Below are positions 1 to 8,874 of a stretch of 64,000 nt of DNA, piece by piece. How positions within the stretch are numbered: the first letter of the stretch is position 1; each line of letters starts with the position of its first letter. This DNA comes from Sphingomonas sp. R-74633 (GTDB taxonomy: Bacteria; Pseudomonadota; Alphaproteobacteria; Sphingomonadales; Sphingomonadaceae): positions 558,001 through 622,000 of the forward strand of contig NZ_JACCFG010000001.1 of NCBI RefSeq assembly GCF_013416555.1, written 5' to 3'. Position numbers and translations under genes: made by a program. Below the pieces are notes generated by a model. It saw only the letters and a program-made list of their open reading frames with translations. It was not told the origin of the DNA and ran no database searches.

Positions 1-1904
1 CCCTGCAAGAAGACGGCGACTGGAATCGCGCGATTCTGGTTGAGCAATTTGCTGCCCTGCGCAAGCAGGTGCCGCTGATGTACGCGATGATGTTCGTCGA
101 TGCGACGTTCCTCGCTTTCGCGGCCTATGGCACGGTCAGCCCGTGGTGGAGCCTGGGCATGCCGACGCTGCTGGGCCTGCTCTCCGCAGCGCGCGCGATA
201 TTCTGGTTGCGCCGCCGCAGCTTCACGCCCCGGCCGGAACTGATCCCGCATTTCCTGCGCGGTACCATCGTTGTCGCCGCCGTGCTCAGCCTCGGCTTCG
301 GCGGGTGGGGCCTGCTCCTCTACGCCCAAGGCGACCTGGTCCGCCGCGCCTGCATCGCGCTCTACATCTTCATCGGCGCGATCAGCTGCTGCTATTGCCT
401 TCAGTCGGTGCCCCGCGCCGGCCAGGCAGTGGTGGTGTTCGGCGCGGCGCCCGTCACGCTCTGCCTGCTTTTCGCCGACGACTGGTTTCTGCGCGGCCTG
501 GGCTGCAACATCCTGCTGGTCGGATTCGTCGTGCTGCGGATGATGCGCAACAGCCATGCCGGCTTTGTCGAGATGCTCGCCTCGCGCTCGCACATGGTCG
601 CTGAGCAGGAGCGTGCGAAGGGCGCCGAGCAGCGTGCGCACCAGCTCGCCTATCACGATCCGCTCACCGGCCTGCCCAATCGCCGCGCGCTGGCCGAGGC
701 GCTCGAGCAGCGCACCACCCCCGCGGGCGATGGCGCGCCGCTCGGGCTGCTGATCATCGACCTCGACCGCTTCAAGTCGATCAACGACGTCCATGGCCAT
801 CCGGCGGGCGATCAGCTGCTCCGCGACGTCGCGGCGCGGCTCAGCAATGTCGTCGGCGAGCAGGGGACAAGCTACCGGCTGGGCGGCGACGAGTTCGCGG
901 TGATCATCGACGGCGACGGCGACGCCGCCCGCCGCGTGGCGCACGCCATCGTCAACGCGATGCTGCGCCCCTTTGCCGGGCCCGAACTGGTCCATCACAT
1001 CGGCGCCAGCGTCGGAATCTCGCTCTACCCGCACGACGCGCTCGACCTCGACACGCTGATGCGCCGCGCCGACATCGCGCTCTACAAGGCCAAGCATAGC
1101 GGGCGCAGCCAGCATTGCGCGTTCGAGCCGATGCTCGACGCCGAGATCCGCCGCCGCGCCGAGATCGAGCGCGAGATGCGCGAGTCGATGGGCCGCGACG
1201 CGTTCGTGCCGCATTATCAGGCGATCGTCTGCCTCAAGAGCGGCGACGTGGTCGGCTATGAGCTGCTCGCCCGCTGGCGCCGCGACGGCGAGGAGATCGG
1301 CCCCGAGCAGTTCATTCCGATCGCCGAGGAATGCGGGCTAATCGACACACTGATGCTCCGCCTGCTGCGCCGTGCCTGCCAGGAGACGCGCGACTGGCAG
1401 GTGTCGATCTCGATCAACGTCTCGCCGACCCAGCTCAAGGACCCGTGGTTCAGCCAGAAGCTGCTGGCGGTGCTGGTGCGCGAGCGCTTCCCCGCGCGGC
1501 GGCTCACCATCGAGATCACCGAGAATGCGCTGATCGTCGATGCAGAGAGCGCGCAGGAGGCGATCGCCTCGCTGCGCAACCAGGGCGTGCAGCTGGCGCT
1601 CGACGATTTCGGTACCGGCTATTCCTCGCTCCAGCATCTCCAGATGCTGCCGTTTGACCGGCTGAAGATCGATCGCTCGTTCGTCGCCGCGATGGGCCGC
1701 GATCCGCAGGCGATGCGGCTGGTGCTGGCGATCGTCACGCTCGCCAACACGCTTGGCCTGCCGGTGGTCGCCGAAGGGATCGAGACCGCCGCCGCTGCAC
1801 AGACTCTCACCCAGCTCGGTTGTGCGATGGGGCAGGGGTATCTCTTCGGCCACCCGATGTCCGCGGCGGACATCGTGGCGGCCCGGGAAGCCAGCGCGGC
1901 CTGA
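1..1904 (+). CDS. GGDEF-EAL cyclic-di-GMP signalling protein, 5' end outside window
   Basis: The reading frame is open from position 3 through a possible GTG at 69 to the stop, and the 22 codons before 69 look coding, so the gene most likely begins left of the window. Numbering from 69, residues about 5-160 hold several hydrophobic membrane segments, followed by a short linker, a GGDEF domain (about 190-350, intact GGDEF at 272-276) and an EAL domain (about 375-611). The inhibitory RxxD site expected just before GGDEF is absent (G and G at those places). EAL reads ELL, but the Glu is kept, and the NVS, EITEN, DDFGTG, KIDRS and AEGIE motifs are all present. It therefore probably keeps phosphodiesterase ability; whether the cyclase half is active or only binds GTP cannot be read from sequence. 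It converges on the aminopeptidase gene. Confidence 0.93.
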   Translation, partial: LQEDGDWNRAILVEQFAALRKQVPLMYAMMFVDATFLAFAAYGTVSPWWSLGMPTLLGLLSAARAIFWLRRRSFTPRPELIPHFLRGTIVVAAVLSLGFGGWGLLLYAQGDLVRRACIALYIFIGAISCCYCLQSVPRAGQAVVVFGAAPVTLCLLFADDWFLRGLGCNILLVGFVVLRMMRNSHAGFVEMLASRSHMVAEQERAKGAEQRAHQLAYHDPLTGLPNRRALAEALEQRTTPAGDGAPLGLLIIDLDRFKSINDVHGHPAGDQLLRDVAARLSNVVGEQGTSYRLGGDEFAVIIDGDGDAARRVAHAIVNAMLRPFAGPELVHHIGASVGISLYPHDALDLDTLMRRADIALYKAKHSGRSQHCAFEPMLDAEIRRRAEIEREMRESMGRDAFVPHYQAIVCLKSGDVVGYELLARWRRDGEEIGPEQFIPIAEECGLIDTLMLRLLRRACQETRDWQVSISINVSPTQLKDPWFSQKLLAVLVRERFPARRLTIEITENALIVDAESAQEAIASLRNQGVQLALDDFGTGYSSLQHLQMLPFDRLKIDRSFVAAMGRDPQAMRLVLAIVTLANTLGLPVVAEGIETAAAAQTLTQLGCAMGQGYLFGHPMSAADIVAAREASAA

Positions 1905-1915
1905 GTTTCTTCACT

Positions 1916-1936
1916 CCCCTCCCTGCAAGGGAGGGG
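1916..1936. repeat. Short perfect palindrome, CCCCTCCCT/AGGGAGGGG
   Basis: Nine-base arms CCCCTCCCT and AGGGAGGGG are separated by three bases, 11 bases after the GGDEF-EAL stop. The same arms recur at 2027-2047 on the other side of a terminator-like hairpin. It looks like a dispersed intergenic repeat unit rather than a gene-specific site. Confidence 0.6.
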
Positions 1937-1986
1937 TCGGGGGTGGGTTGCGAGCGTAGCGAGCCCAACGACGCACTTCGGAAAAA

Positions 1987-2017
1987 GAAAAGGCCGGGCA
2001 TCGAGCCCGACCTTTTC
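1987..2017. terminator. Bidirectional terminator between convergent genes
   Basis: GAAAAGG pairs with CCTTTTC and CGGGC with GCCCG around a five-base loop, with one internal mismatch. A-run and T-run flanks on the two sides would serve both directions. It lies between the stops of the GGDEF-EAL gene and the M17 aminopeptidase gene. Confidence 0.65.
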
Positions 2018-2026
2018 TAACCCACG

Positions 2027-2047
2027 CCCCTCCCTAAGAGGGAGGGG
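2027..2047. repeat. Second copy of the CCCCTCCCT/AGGGAGGGG palindrome
   Basis: Same nine-base arms as 1916-1936 with a different three-base loop, ending nine bases before the aminopeptidase stop codon. The two copies flank the terminator-like hairpin at 1987-2017. Confidence 0.6.
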
Positions 2048-2055
2048 AATTGGCG

Positions 2056-3450
2056 TTACTTCGCGTAGCGGTCCTTCAGCACCTTCCACACCGCGCGCAG
2101 GCTCACGGCCTCGGCGCCCTTGGGGCGGCCCGGCTTGGCGCTGCCGTTCCAGCAGAAGATGTCGAGATGCGCCCATTGCGCCTTCTCGGGCACGAACTCC
2201 TTGAGGAACAAGGCCGCGGTCAGCGCGCCGCCGAACGGGGCCTCGGCCGCGTTGACCATGTCGGCCACGTCGGACTTCAGCATCTCCTTGTACGGATCGT
2301 AGAGCGGCAGGCGCCACATCGGATCCGCCTCTGTCTCCGCTGCGGCCATCAGTTCGCTGGCGAGCGTATCGTCATTGGCGAACAGCGCCTGGAGGTCGGC
2401 ACCCAGCGCGACGCGGGCAGCGCCGGTGAGCGTCGCATAGTCGATCACCAGCTCGGGGGTCTTTTCCTCGGCCTTGGTCAGCGCGTCGGCGAGGATCAGG
2501 CGACCCTCGGCGTCGGTGTTGCTGTTCTCCACCGTGATGCCCTTGCGCGAGCGCATGATGTCGCCCGGGCGCGTCGCTTCGCCGTTGATCGAATTCTCGA
2601 CCGCGGGGACGAGCATGTGCAGCCGCACCGGCAGGCGCGACGACATGATCAGCTCGGCAGTGGCGAGCGCGTGCGCCGCGCCGCCCATGTCCTTCTTCAT
2701 CAGCCGCATGCCCGATGCGGGCTTGATGTCGAGGCCGCCGCTGTCGAAGCAGACGCCCTTGCCGATGATCGCGATCTTGGGATGCTCGGGATTGCCCCAT
2801 TCGATCTCGATCAGGCGCGGCTCACGGCCCTTGCCGGCAGCCTTGCCGACCGCCCAGAGCAGGCCATAGCCCTTCTCGATCTCGTCGCCCTTCACCACGG
2901 TGAGCTGGCCGCCATAGGCCTTGACCAGATCGGCGGCGGCAGCCTCGAGATCCGCCGGGCCCATGTCATTGGCGCCGGTGTTGATCCGGTCGCGCAGCTT
3001 GTAGGTGGCATTGGCCATGCGCACGGCTTCCTCGATCCGCGCGACATCGGCGGTGAGCAGCACGCGCGGGCCGACCGGGGTCTTCTCGTCCTTCTTGTAG
3101 GTGTCGAACTTGTACTGGGCGGCGAGCCAGCCATGGAGCGCCTTGCCGGGCTCGGCGCCGTCGATGCGGTAGCTGCCCTCGGGCAGCGTCTCGGCGAGCT
3201 TGGCGAGGCACCAGGGCGACAGGCGTTCTGCGTTCGCCACGACGGTCACCACCGACCAGTCCTCGGCACCGTCGCCGGGCAGGATCGCGCTGGAATAGGC
3301 ACTGGGCGCCAGCTTCTGCGCCGCGGCCGCGGTGCGGTGGCGCGGCGGTTGAGCATTGAGCCATGCGTCGAAGCCCTTGGCGTCGATCACATATATGGTG
3401 CGGGCGGGCTGGCCCTTGTCGGGCTGAACGAGCGTGTTGAGATCAGGCAT
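2056..3450 (-). CDS. M17 family leucyl aminopeptidase
   Basis: A 464-residue cytosolic metallo-aminopeptidase of the M17 family, which removes N-terminal residues from peptides using two metal ions. The C-terminal catalytic domain carries the family motifs: GKGVCFDSGG around residues 230-239 (Lys231, Asp236), KKDMGGAA at 252-259 (Asp254), and the signature NTDAEGRL at 311-318 (Asp313, Glu315, Arg317). The N-terminal half is the usual poorly conserved alpha/beta domain. Length is near the family norm, though shorter than E. coli PepA. There is no signal peptide. It is transcribed alone, convergent with the GGDEF-EAL gene and divergent from the glucose dehydrogenase gene. Which M17 subgroup (PepA or PepB type) is not decided here. 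Confidence 0.92.
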   Translation of the reverse strand: MPDLNTLVQPDKGQPARTIYVIDAKGFDAWLNAQPPRHRTAAAAQKLAPSAYSSAILPGDGAEDWSVVTVVANAERLSPWCLAKLAETLPEGSYRIDGAEPGKALHGWLAAQYKFDTYKKDEKTPVGPRVLLTADVARIEEAVRMANATYKLRDRINTGANDMGPADLEAAAADLVKAYGGQLTVVKGDEIEKGYGLLWAVGKAAGKGREPRLIEIEWGNPEHPKIAIIGKGVCFDSGGLDIKPASGMRLMKKDMGGAAHALATAELIMSSRLPVRLHMLVPAVENSINGEATRPGDIMRSRKGITVENSNTDAEGRLILADALTKAEEKTPELVIDYATLTGAARVALGADLQALFANDDTLASELMAAAETEADPMWRLPLYDPYKEMLKSDVADMVNAAEAPFGGALTAALFLKEFVPEKAQWAHLDIFCWNGSAKPGRPKGAEAVSLRAVWKVLKDRYAK

Positions 3451-3564
3451 GTGCCCTGATCTAGGTAATGGGGGCGGCGAGGGCTAGGGGGATTTGGCCC
3501 GATTTCTGTCATTCGGGGCCAGGATGGGGCGATCGCCGGCGCTCGGGGCTAACCCTTAGAACAA

Positions 3565-3582
3565 CATGAAATTTCCTTCATG
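3565..3582. promoter_or_regulatory. CATGAA-N6-TTCATG dyad upstream of glucose dehydrogenase
   Basis: A perfect six-base inverted repeat (CATGAA, six bases, TTCATG) lies in the divergent gap between the aminopeptidase and glucose dehydrogenase starts, about 60 bases before the dehydrogenase start. It could be an operator. No regulator gene is adjacent, so the role is inference. Confidence 0.25.
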
Positions 3583-3643
3583 ATGGAACGCAATCGTTTC
3601 GGCCTCGGTTTGTTGGTGTCTGCTTGCAACCGGGAGAAGGGCG

Positions 3644-6076
3644 ATGACCGACACGCGCTACGAGGGGGAACGCGTTCCCTATCTGGAGCCGGTGGAGGTG
3701 ACGCCCCGACGCAGAAGCATCGCCGCGATGATCGTCGGCGGCGTGATCGCGCTGATCGGCCTGGTCCTTGCCATCGGCGGCGCCTGGCTCGCGGTGCTCG
3801 GCGGATCGCTCTATTACGTCATCACCGGCGCGCTGATGGTCTGGTCGGGCGTGCTGTTGATCCGCGGCCGGATGACCGGCGGCTGGCTCTACCTCGCCAT
3901 CGTCATCGCCAGCGTGCTGTGGGCGTGGTGGGAGTCGGGCGCCAATCCCTGGGCGCAGGTGCCGCGCGTGATCGCGCCGGTCGTCCTCGCCATCGCCGTG
4001 ATCCTGGTGCTGCCGACGCTGACCACCGCGCCGGGCAAGTGGCGACTGGCGGGCGGTGGCGTGCTGGTCGCGCTGGTGCTCACAGTCATCAATTTCTGGG
4101 CCGCCGCAGCGGGCATGCCCAATCCGGTGATGATGGGCCTGCCCGCGCCGGGTACGGCGGGCATGATGGATCCCTCAGGCCAGCAAACCGGCGCCGACTG
4201 GCCCGTCTATGGCGGCACCACCAGCGCGCGGCGCTATTCGCCGCTGGTCCAGATCACCCCGGCCAATGTCTCGAAGCTCAAGCAGGTCTGGCTCACCCAT
4301 ACCGGCGATCTGCCCAGCAACGCGATGATCCGGAAGACCTATGGCGCGGAGAACACCCCGCTCAAGGTCGGCGACAGCCTCTATATCTGCACGCCCAAGA
4401 ACATCATGATCTCGCTCGATGCCGCCACCGGCATGGAAAAGTGGCGCTACGATCCCAAGGTGCCGGATGACGCGATCCCGTACACGGCGGCCTGCCGCGG
4501 TGTGGTCTATTATGCCGTGCCCAACGCGCCGGCCGAGCAGCCTTGCGCCACCCGGATCATCGAAGGCACGCTTGATGCGCGCCTGATCGCGGTCGATGCC
4601 CGCAACGGCAAGCCGTGCGCCGATTTCGGCACCAATGGCCAGGCCGATGCCAAGCAGGGCATGGGCAAGGTTCCCGCTGGCTTCGTCTCGATCAACTCGC
4701 CGCCGACGCTCGTCCGCGGCGTGCTCGTCACTGGCCACCAGGTGCTCGACGGACAGGATCGCTGGGCGCCCTCGGGCGTGATCCAGGGCTTCGACGTCGT
4801 CACCGGCAAGCTGCGCTGGGCCTGGGACATGATGAATCCGAGCTGGAGCGGCGCGCCGCCGGCGGGCAAGGAATGGGCACGCGGCACCCCGAACATGTGG
4901 ACGATGGCGAGCGGCGACGAGCAGCTCGGGCTGGTCTATCTGCCGATGGGCAATGCCGCCGCCGATTATTACTCGTCGCTGCGCCGCCCCGAGGAGAATA
5001 TGTTCGCGACCTCGCTCGTCGCGCTCGACGTGACCACCGGCAAGCCGAAGTGGCGCTTCCAGGCAGTGCGCAACGACGTGTGGGACTATGACTTCGGCGC
5101 CCAGGCGACGCTGGTCGACTATAAGGGCGCCCCGGCTTTGGTGCTGCCGTCCAAGCAGGGCGACATCTACATCCTCGATCGCCGCACCGGCCAGCCACTC
5201 ACCCCGGTAGGCGAGATGAAGGTGCCCGGCGGCGGCGTCGAGCCGGCGCAGCGCGCCGCTACCCAGCGCGTCTCGCTCTGGCATACGCTGCGCAAGCCCG
5301 ACCTGACCGAGCGTGACATGTGGGGCATGTCGCCGATCGACCAGATGCTTTGCCGCATCCAGTATCGCCAGGCGAGCTACAAGGGCTTCTTCACGCCGCC
5401 CGAGGCCGGTCGTCCCTCGGTCGAATATCCCGGCTATAATGGCGGCACCGATTGGGGCGGCATCGCCGTCGACCCGCAGCGCGGGATCATCGTCGCCAAT
5501 TACAACGACATGCCCAACTATGTCCGGCTCGTTCCGCGCGCCAAGGCCGACAAGCTCGGCTGGGCACCGCGCGACCAGGCCCGCGGCAAGATCGGCGGCG
5601 CGGAGGGCGCGGGCGATCCGCAGGCGAACACGCCCTATGCGATCAACGTCAATGCCGGCTGGCGGATGCCGTTCACCGGGCTGCTCTGCAAGCAGCCGCC
5701 CTATGGCGGGATCCGCGCGATCGACATGGCCACCGGCAAGACGATCTGGGACCGTCCGTTCGGCGAGGCGCGTACCAACGGCCCGTTCGGCATCCCCTCG
5801 ATGCTGCCGATCAGCATCGGTACGCCGAACAATGGCGGCTCGGTGGTGACGGCCGGTGGGCTGATCTTCGTCGCGGCCTCGACCGACAATCTGATCCGCG
5901 CGATCGACCTGAAGACGGGCAAGACGCTGTGGAAGGCCGTGCTGCCCGCGGGCGGCCAGGCAACCCCGATCGTCTATGAGGCGGGCGGCAAGCAGTATCT
6001 CGTCATCTATGCCGGCGGCCACCACTTCATGGAAACGCCGGTGGGCGACGAGGTGGTCGCGTACGCGTTGCCTTGA
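3644..6076 (+). CDS. gcd: Membrane-bound PQQ-dependent glucose dehydrogenase
   Basis: An 810-residue quinoprotein that oxidises glucose (aldose) to the lactone in the periplasm and passes electrons to ubiquinone. Residues about 27-155 form the five-helix membrane anchor typical of Gcd. The rest is an eight-bladed propeller starting near residue 184 (DWPVYGGT), with repeated blade motifs such as TGKxxW. The catalytic-Asp region RNDVWDYDFG matches the conserved NDxWDxD of Gcd, and length is close to E. coli Gcd (796). The start ATG follows a GGGAGAAGG-type ribosome site. The gene stands alone. A hairpin follows the stop. PQQ synthesis genes are not in this window, so the cofactor must come from elsewhere or from the medium. 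Confidence 0.93.
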   Translation: MTDTRYEGERVPYLEPVEVTPRRRSIAAMIVGGVIALIGLVLAIGGAWLAVLGGSLYYVITGALMVWSGVLLIRGRMTGGWLYLAIVIASVLWAWWESGANPWAQVPRVIAPVVLAIAVILVLPTLTTAPGKWRLAGGGVLVALVLTVINFWAAAAGMPNPVMMGLPAPGTAGMMDPSGQQTGADWPVYGGTTSARRYSPLVQITPANVSKLKQVWLTHTGDLPSNAMIRKTYGAENTPLKVGDSLYICTPKNIMISLDAATGMEKWRYDPKVPDDAIPYTAACRGVVYYAVPNAPAEQPCATRIIEGTLDARLIAVDARNGKPCADFGTNGQADAKQGMGKVPAGFVSINSPPTLVRGVLVTGHQVLDGQDRWAPSGVIQGFDVVTGKLRWAWDMMNPSWSGAPPAGKEWARGTPNMWTMASGDEQLGLVYLPMGNAAADYYSSLRRPEENMFATSLVALDVTTGKPKWRFQAVRNDVWDYDFGAQATLVDYKGAPALVLPSKQGDIYILDRRTGQPLTPVGEMKVPGGGVEPAQRAATQRVSLWHTLRKPDLTERDMWGMSPIDQMLCRIQYRQASYKGFFTPPEAGRPSVEYPGYNGGTDWGGIAVDPQRGIIVANYNDMPNYVRLVPRAKADKLGWAPRDQARGKIGGAEGAGDPQANTPYAINVNAGWRMPFTGLLCKQPPYGGIRAIDMATGKTIWDRPFGEARTNGPFGIPSMLPISIGTPNNGGSVVTAGGLIFVAASTDNLIRAIDLKTGKTLWKAVLPAGGQATPIVYEAGGKQYLVIYAGGHHFMETPVGDEVVAYALP

Positions 6077-6080
6077 ACAA

Positions 6081-6113
6081 AGCCGTCATCCCGGCATTCG
6101 CCGGGGTGACGGC
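6081..6113. repeat. Palindromic intergenic repeat / bidirectional hairpin
   Basis: Fifteen-base arms beginning AGCCGTCATCCCGGC pair with one G-T wobble around a short loop. It sits between the convergent stops of gcd and the LysR gene, just touching the latter. The core resembles repeats at 17953, 21600 and 59179, so it is probably a dispersed repeat that may also end transcripts. Confidence 0.6.
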
Positions 6114-7015
6114 TATTGCGGATGCGCCTTTACATAGTCGATGAACGCCCGGAGCGGCGCCGGCACCAGCCGCCGTCCGGGATAATAGAGGAACGGCCCG
6201 GAGAAGCTCTCCCACCAATCCTCCAGCACCGGCACCAGCGCGCCGCTGTTGAAGCTTGGCCGCAGCCAGTCCTCGAACAGGCTGACGATCCCCGTGCCCG
6301 CAGCCGCGGCGTCGAGCATCAGGTCGATCGCGCTGCCTACATTGACGATCAACGGGCCGCTCACTTCGATCGCAATGGCCTCGCCGTCGCGTTCGAACTC
6401 CCAGGTCGTCAATCGGCCGCTCGGGAAGCGGGCGCGGATGCAGGCATGATCCAGCAAGTCGCGCGGATGCCTGGGCATGCCGTGGCGGGCGAGATAGTCG
6501 GCGGAGGCGCCGGTCGCGAAGCGCTGGATGCGCGGGCCGATCGGCACTGCGATCATGTCCTGTGCCAGCCGCTCGTCATAGCGGATGCCCGCATCGCAGC
6601 CGGCGGCGAGCAGATCGACCAGCTCGTCCTCGGCAATAACCTCGAGCTGGATCTCGGGATAGGCAGCCAGGAAACCGGGGATGATCGCCGGCAGCACCAG
6701 CCGCGCTGCGACAACAGGCACGTTGAGCTTGAGCGTGCCGGCCGGCCGGTCGCGGAACACGTTGACCACGTCGAGCGCCGCCTCGACTTCGCCGAGCGCC
6801 GGGCCGAGCCGTTCGATCAGCCGCGCGCCTGCCTCGGTCGGCGCGACGCTGCGGGTGGTTCGGTTGAGCAGGCGCACGCCCAGCCGTGCCTCGAGCCGCC
6901 GCACCGCTTCGCTCAGCCCCGAGGCGCTCGCCCCGGTCGCCCGTGCAGCATCGCGGAAGCCGCCGGCGCGAGCGACCGACAGGAACGCATTCAATTCGCC
7001 GAGGTCGAGGTCCAT
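6113..7015 (-). CDS. LysR family transcriptional regulator
   Basis: A 300-residue LysR-type regulator. Residues 5-64 form the winged helix-turn-helix (LNAFLSVARAGGFRDAARA, then SEAVRRLEARLGVRLLNRTTR and PTEAG), and the remainder is a periplasmic-binding-protein-like effector domain. Length and layout are standard. It is transcribed divergently from the aldo/keto reductase gene with a 96-base gap holding a 22-base dyad, the usual arrangement for a LysR protein and its target. The effector is not known. The stop codon touches the hairpin shared with gcd. Confidence 0.92.
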   Translation of the reverse strand: MDLDLGELNAFLSVARAGGFRDAARATGASASGLSEAVRRLEARLGVRLLNRTTRSVAPTEAGARLIERLGPALGEVEAALDVVNVFRDRPAGTLKLNVPVVAARLVLPAIIPGFLAAYPEIQLEVIAEDELVDLLAAGCDAGIRYDERLAQDMIAVPIGPRIQRFATGASADYLARHGMPRHPRDLLDHACIRARFPSGRLTTWEFERDGEAIAIEVSGPLIVNVGSAIDLMLDAAAAGTGIVSLFEDWLRPSFNSGALVPVLEDWWESFSGPFLYYPGRRLVPAPLRAFIDYVKAHPQ

Positions 7016-7028
7016 TGTTCGAGATTCC

Positions 7029-7050
7029 GCACAGCCCGTGCAGATTGTGC
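7029..7050. promoter_or_regulatory. Candidate LysR operator, GCACA-N12-TGTGC
   Basis: A perfect five-base inverted repeat, GCACA and TGTGC, separated by 12 bases, lies between the divergent LysR and aldo/keto reductase genes. Spacing is in the range of LysR-type sites. An inner GCAC/GTGC dyad overlaps it. No binding data, so only the symmetry and position are seen. Confidence 0.35.
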
Positions 7051-7111
7051 CCGGTTATCGTGCGGCGAGGCAAGGGCTAGATAACGGCCACCAGTTTTCA
7101 GGAGACGTACC

Positions 7112-7966
7112 ATGGCGAGCACTTTCCTCCTCGGCGATCGCACCGTGAACCGCATAGGCTATGGCGCGATGCAGCTCGCCGGCCCGGGCGTATTCGGCCC
7201 GCCCAAGGACCGCGACCAGGCAGTCGCGGTGCTGCGCGAGGCAGTTGCCTCGGGCGTCAACCACATCGACACCTGCGACTATTACGGCCCGCACGTCGTC
7301 AACGAGATCATCCGCGAGGCGCTGCACCCCTATCCGGACGATCTCGTGCTGGTCACCAAGGTCGGCGCGCGGCGCGGTGCGGATGGGTCCTGGCTGCCGG
7401 CTTTCACGCCGGACGAGCTGGAATCGGCAGTGCACGACAATCTCCGCAACCTCGGGCTCGAGGCGATCGAAGCAGTCAATCTGCGCGTGATGGGCGACGG
7501 CGGCCATGGCCTCAGCGAAGGCACGATCGCGCCGCAGTTCGAGCGGCTGGCAAAGCTGCGCGAGCAGGGGCTGATCCGCCATCTCGGCATCAGCAACGCC
7601 ACGCACAAGCAGATCGAGGAAGCCCGCGGCATCGCCCCGGTGGTCTGTGTGCAGAACCATTATAACCTCGCCCACCGCGAGGATGACGCGCTGATCGACA
7701 CACTGGCCGAGGCGGGGATCGCCTATGTGCCCTTCTTCCCGCTCGGCGGCTTCTCGCCGATCCAGTCGGGCACGCTCGACCAAGTGGCGAAGGGCCTGAA
7801 CGCCACCCCGATGCAGGTCGCGCTCGCCTGGCTGCTCCAGCGCGCGCCGAACATCCTGCTGATCCCGGGCACCTCGTCGCTCGGCCATCTGCGCGAGAAC
7901 CTCGCGGTGCGCGATCTGGTGCTGCCGGCCGAGGCAGTGAAGACGCTGGACGGGATCGCCGGCTAG
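7112..7966 (+). CDS. Aldo/keto reductase family oxidoreductase
   Basis: A 284-residue NADPH-dependent aldo/keto reductase of the TIM-barrel family. Seen directly: HIDTCDYYG (Asp53, Tyr58) and TKVG (Lys83), three of the four members of the usual Asp-Tyr-Lys-His tetrad. The His position reads Asn (EAVNLRVMG), as I recall for the YdbC-like subgroup. The C-terminal GTSS phosphate-binding motif is present. The substrate is unknown. An SD-like AGGAG lies nine bases before the ATG. It is divergent from a LysR gene that probably controls it, and its last four bases overlap the end of the convergent peptidase-like gene. Confidence 0.9.
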   Translation: MASTFLLGDRTVNRIGYGAMQLAGPGVFGPPKDRDQAVAVLREAVASGVNHIDTCDYYGPHVVNEIIREALHPYPDDLVLVTKVGARRGADGSWLPAFTPDELESAVHDNLRNLGLEAIEAVNLRVMGDGGHGLSEGTIAPQFERLAKLREQGLIRHLGISNATHKQIEEARGIAPVVCVQNHYNLAHREDDALIDTLAEAGIAYVPFFPLGGFSPIQSGTLDQVAKGLNATPMQVALAWLLQRAPNILLIPGTSSLGHLRENLAVRDLVLPAEAVKTLDGIAG

Positions 7967-8874
7967 CGGCCGATCGCCTTCACCTTGGGAGCGCACATCG
8001 CAATCGCGTGATCGACCATGAAGCTCAGGCGATCGCGGGCAAGGGCGAGCTCGGCCGGGTCCAGCCCCCGGTCGAGCGTCTCGAAGTTGAGATAGCTCAG
8101 CCCGTGCAGCACCGCATAGTTGGACAGCGACCCGTCGCTCGCCACTACGCGCTCCTGCACCACGTTGAAGTCGGCCTGGACCATCGCGTCGCGGCAAAAG
8201 GCTTCGCCCGGCTGGTTGCGGGAGAGATAGGTCGCGAAGCCGACGGTGTCGTCGTCGTCGAACGGATAGGCCTTGGTCACCGAAGGACTGGGGTTGAGCG
8301 TGTCGTCGCAGAAGCGGATCGAGATCACGCCGCTGCCCTGGGGATCGCCCTTGTTGCAGCGCGAGTCCCCGGTGTCGAAGCCCTTTGCATTGGTGTGGAG
8401 CGCGATGATCGGCCAAGCGCCGTTGGCCAGGTCGGCCAGGATGTTGTGGGCATAGCCGGGCAGGGCGCTGTCGAAATTGCGATTGGGATCGATCGGCTTT
8501 CCATAGTCGACCGCGCGATTCATCCGGACGCCGTCATTGCCTGGAGAGACACCCGAATCGACTGCGATCAGCACGCCGCCATATTTCCGGACCGCGGCAA
8601 GCCCCGCCTCGAAGCCGGCATTCTCATTGTCGTGCGGAACGAAGAAAAGCGGACCCTTCGGATGCTTTACGTTGACGATCCGCCACAGCCGCCACGGCGC
8701 GCGCTCCTCGCGGAACTCATGGGCAGTCACCGCCAGCCCCTTCCACTCCACCGGGTCGCGGTGGCGGGCGAAGTCGTCGTCCTGCACAGTGATCGGATCG
8801 ACCGGGCGGACCGTTACCGTATCGGGCGGCGTGGCGCTGAACAGCGCGGCGGCGGCGAGGGCGAGCGTGCGCAT
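7963..8874 (-). CDS. Exported M14 (zinc carboxypeptidase)-like protein
   Basis: A 303-residue protein with a short N-terminal hydrophobic stretch that looks like a signal peptide. Several residues match the M14 carboxypeptidase active site in order: HDNE at 81-84 (H-x-x-E zinc ligands), DPNRNF at 129-134 (Asn131-Arg132 substrate clamp), His160 in ALHTN, and Glu265 in LNFET. Spacing between H-x-x-E and the third His (about 76 residues) is short but acceptable for compact members. I infer a periplasmic zinc peptidase or deacylase; the substrate cannot be named. Its ATG overlaps the TGA of the upstream serine hydrolase (TGATG), so the two are translationally coupled. Confidence 0.6.
   Translation of the reverse strand: MRTLALAAAALFSATPPDTVTVRPVDPITVQDDDFARHRDPVEWKGLAVTAHEFREERAPWRLWRIVNVKHPKGPLFFVPHDNENAGFEAGLAAVRKYGGVLIAVDSGVSPGNDGVRMNRAVDYGKPIDPNRNFDSALPGYAHNILADLANGAWPIIALHTNAKGFDTGDSRCNKGDPQGSGVISIRFCDDTLNPSPSVTKAYPFDDDDTVGFATYLSRNQPGEAFCRDAMVQADFNVVQERVVASDGSLSNYAVLHGLSYLNFETLDRGLDPAELALARDRLSFMVDHAIAMCAPKVKAIGR

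Noticed and set aside
4175..6025. 616-codon minus-strand frame inside gcd
   Set aside because: The plus-strand frame has clear Gcd motifs; this one is Arg/Ala-rich with no motif.
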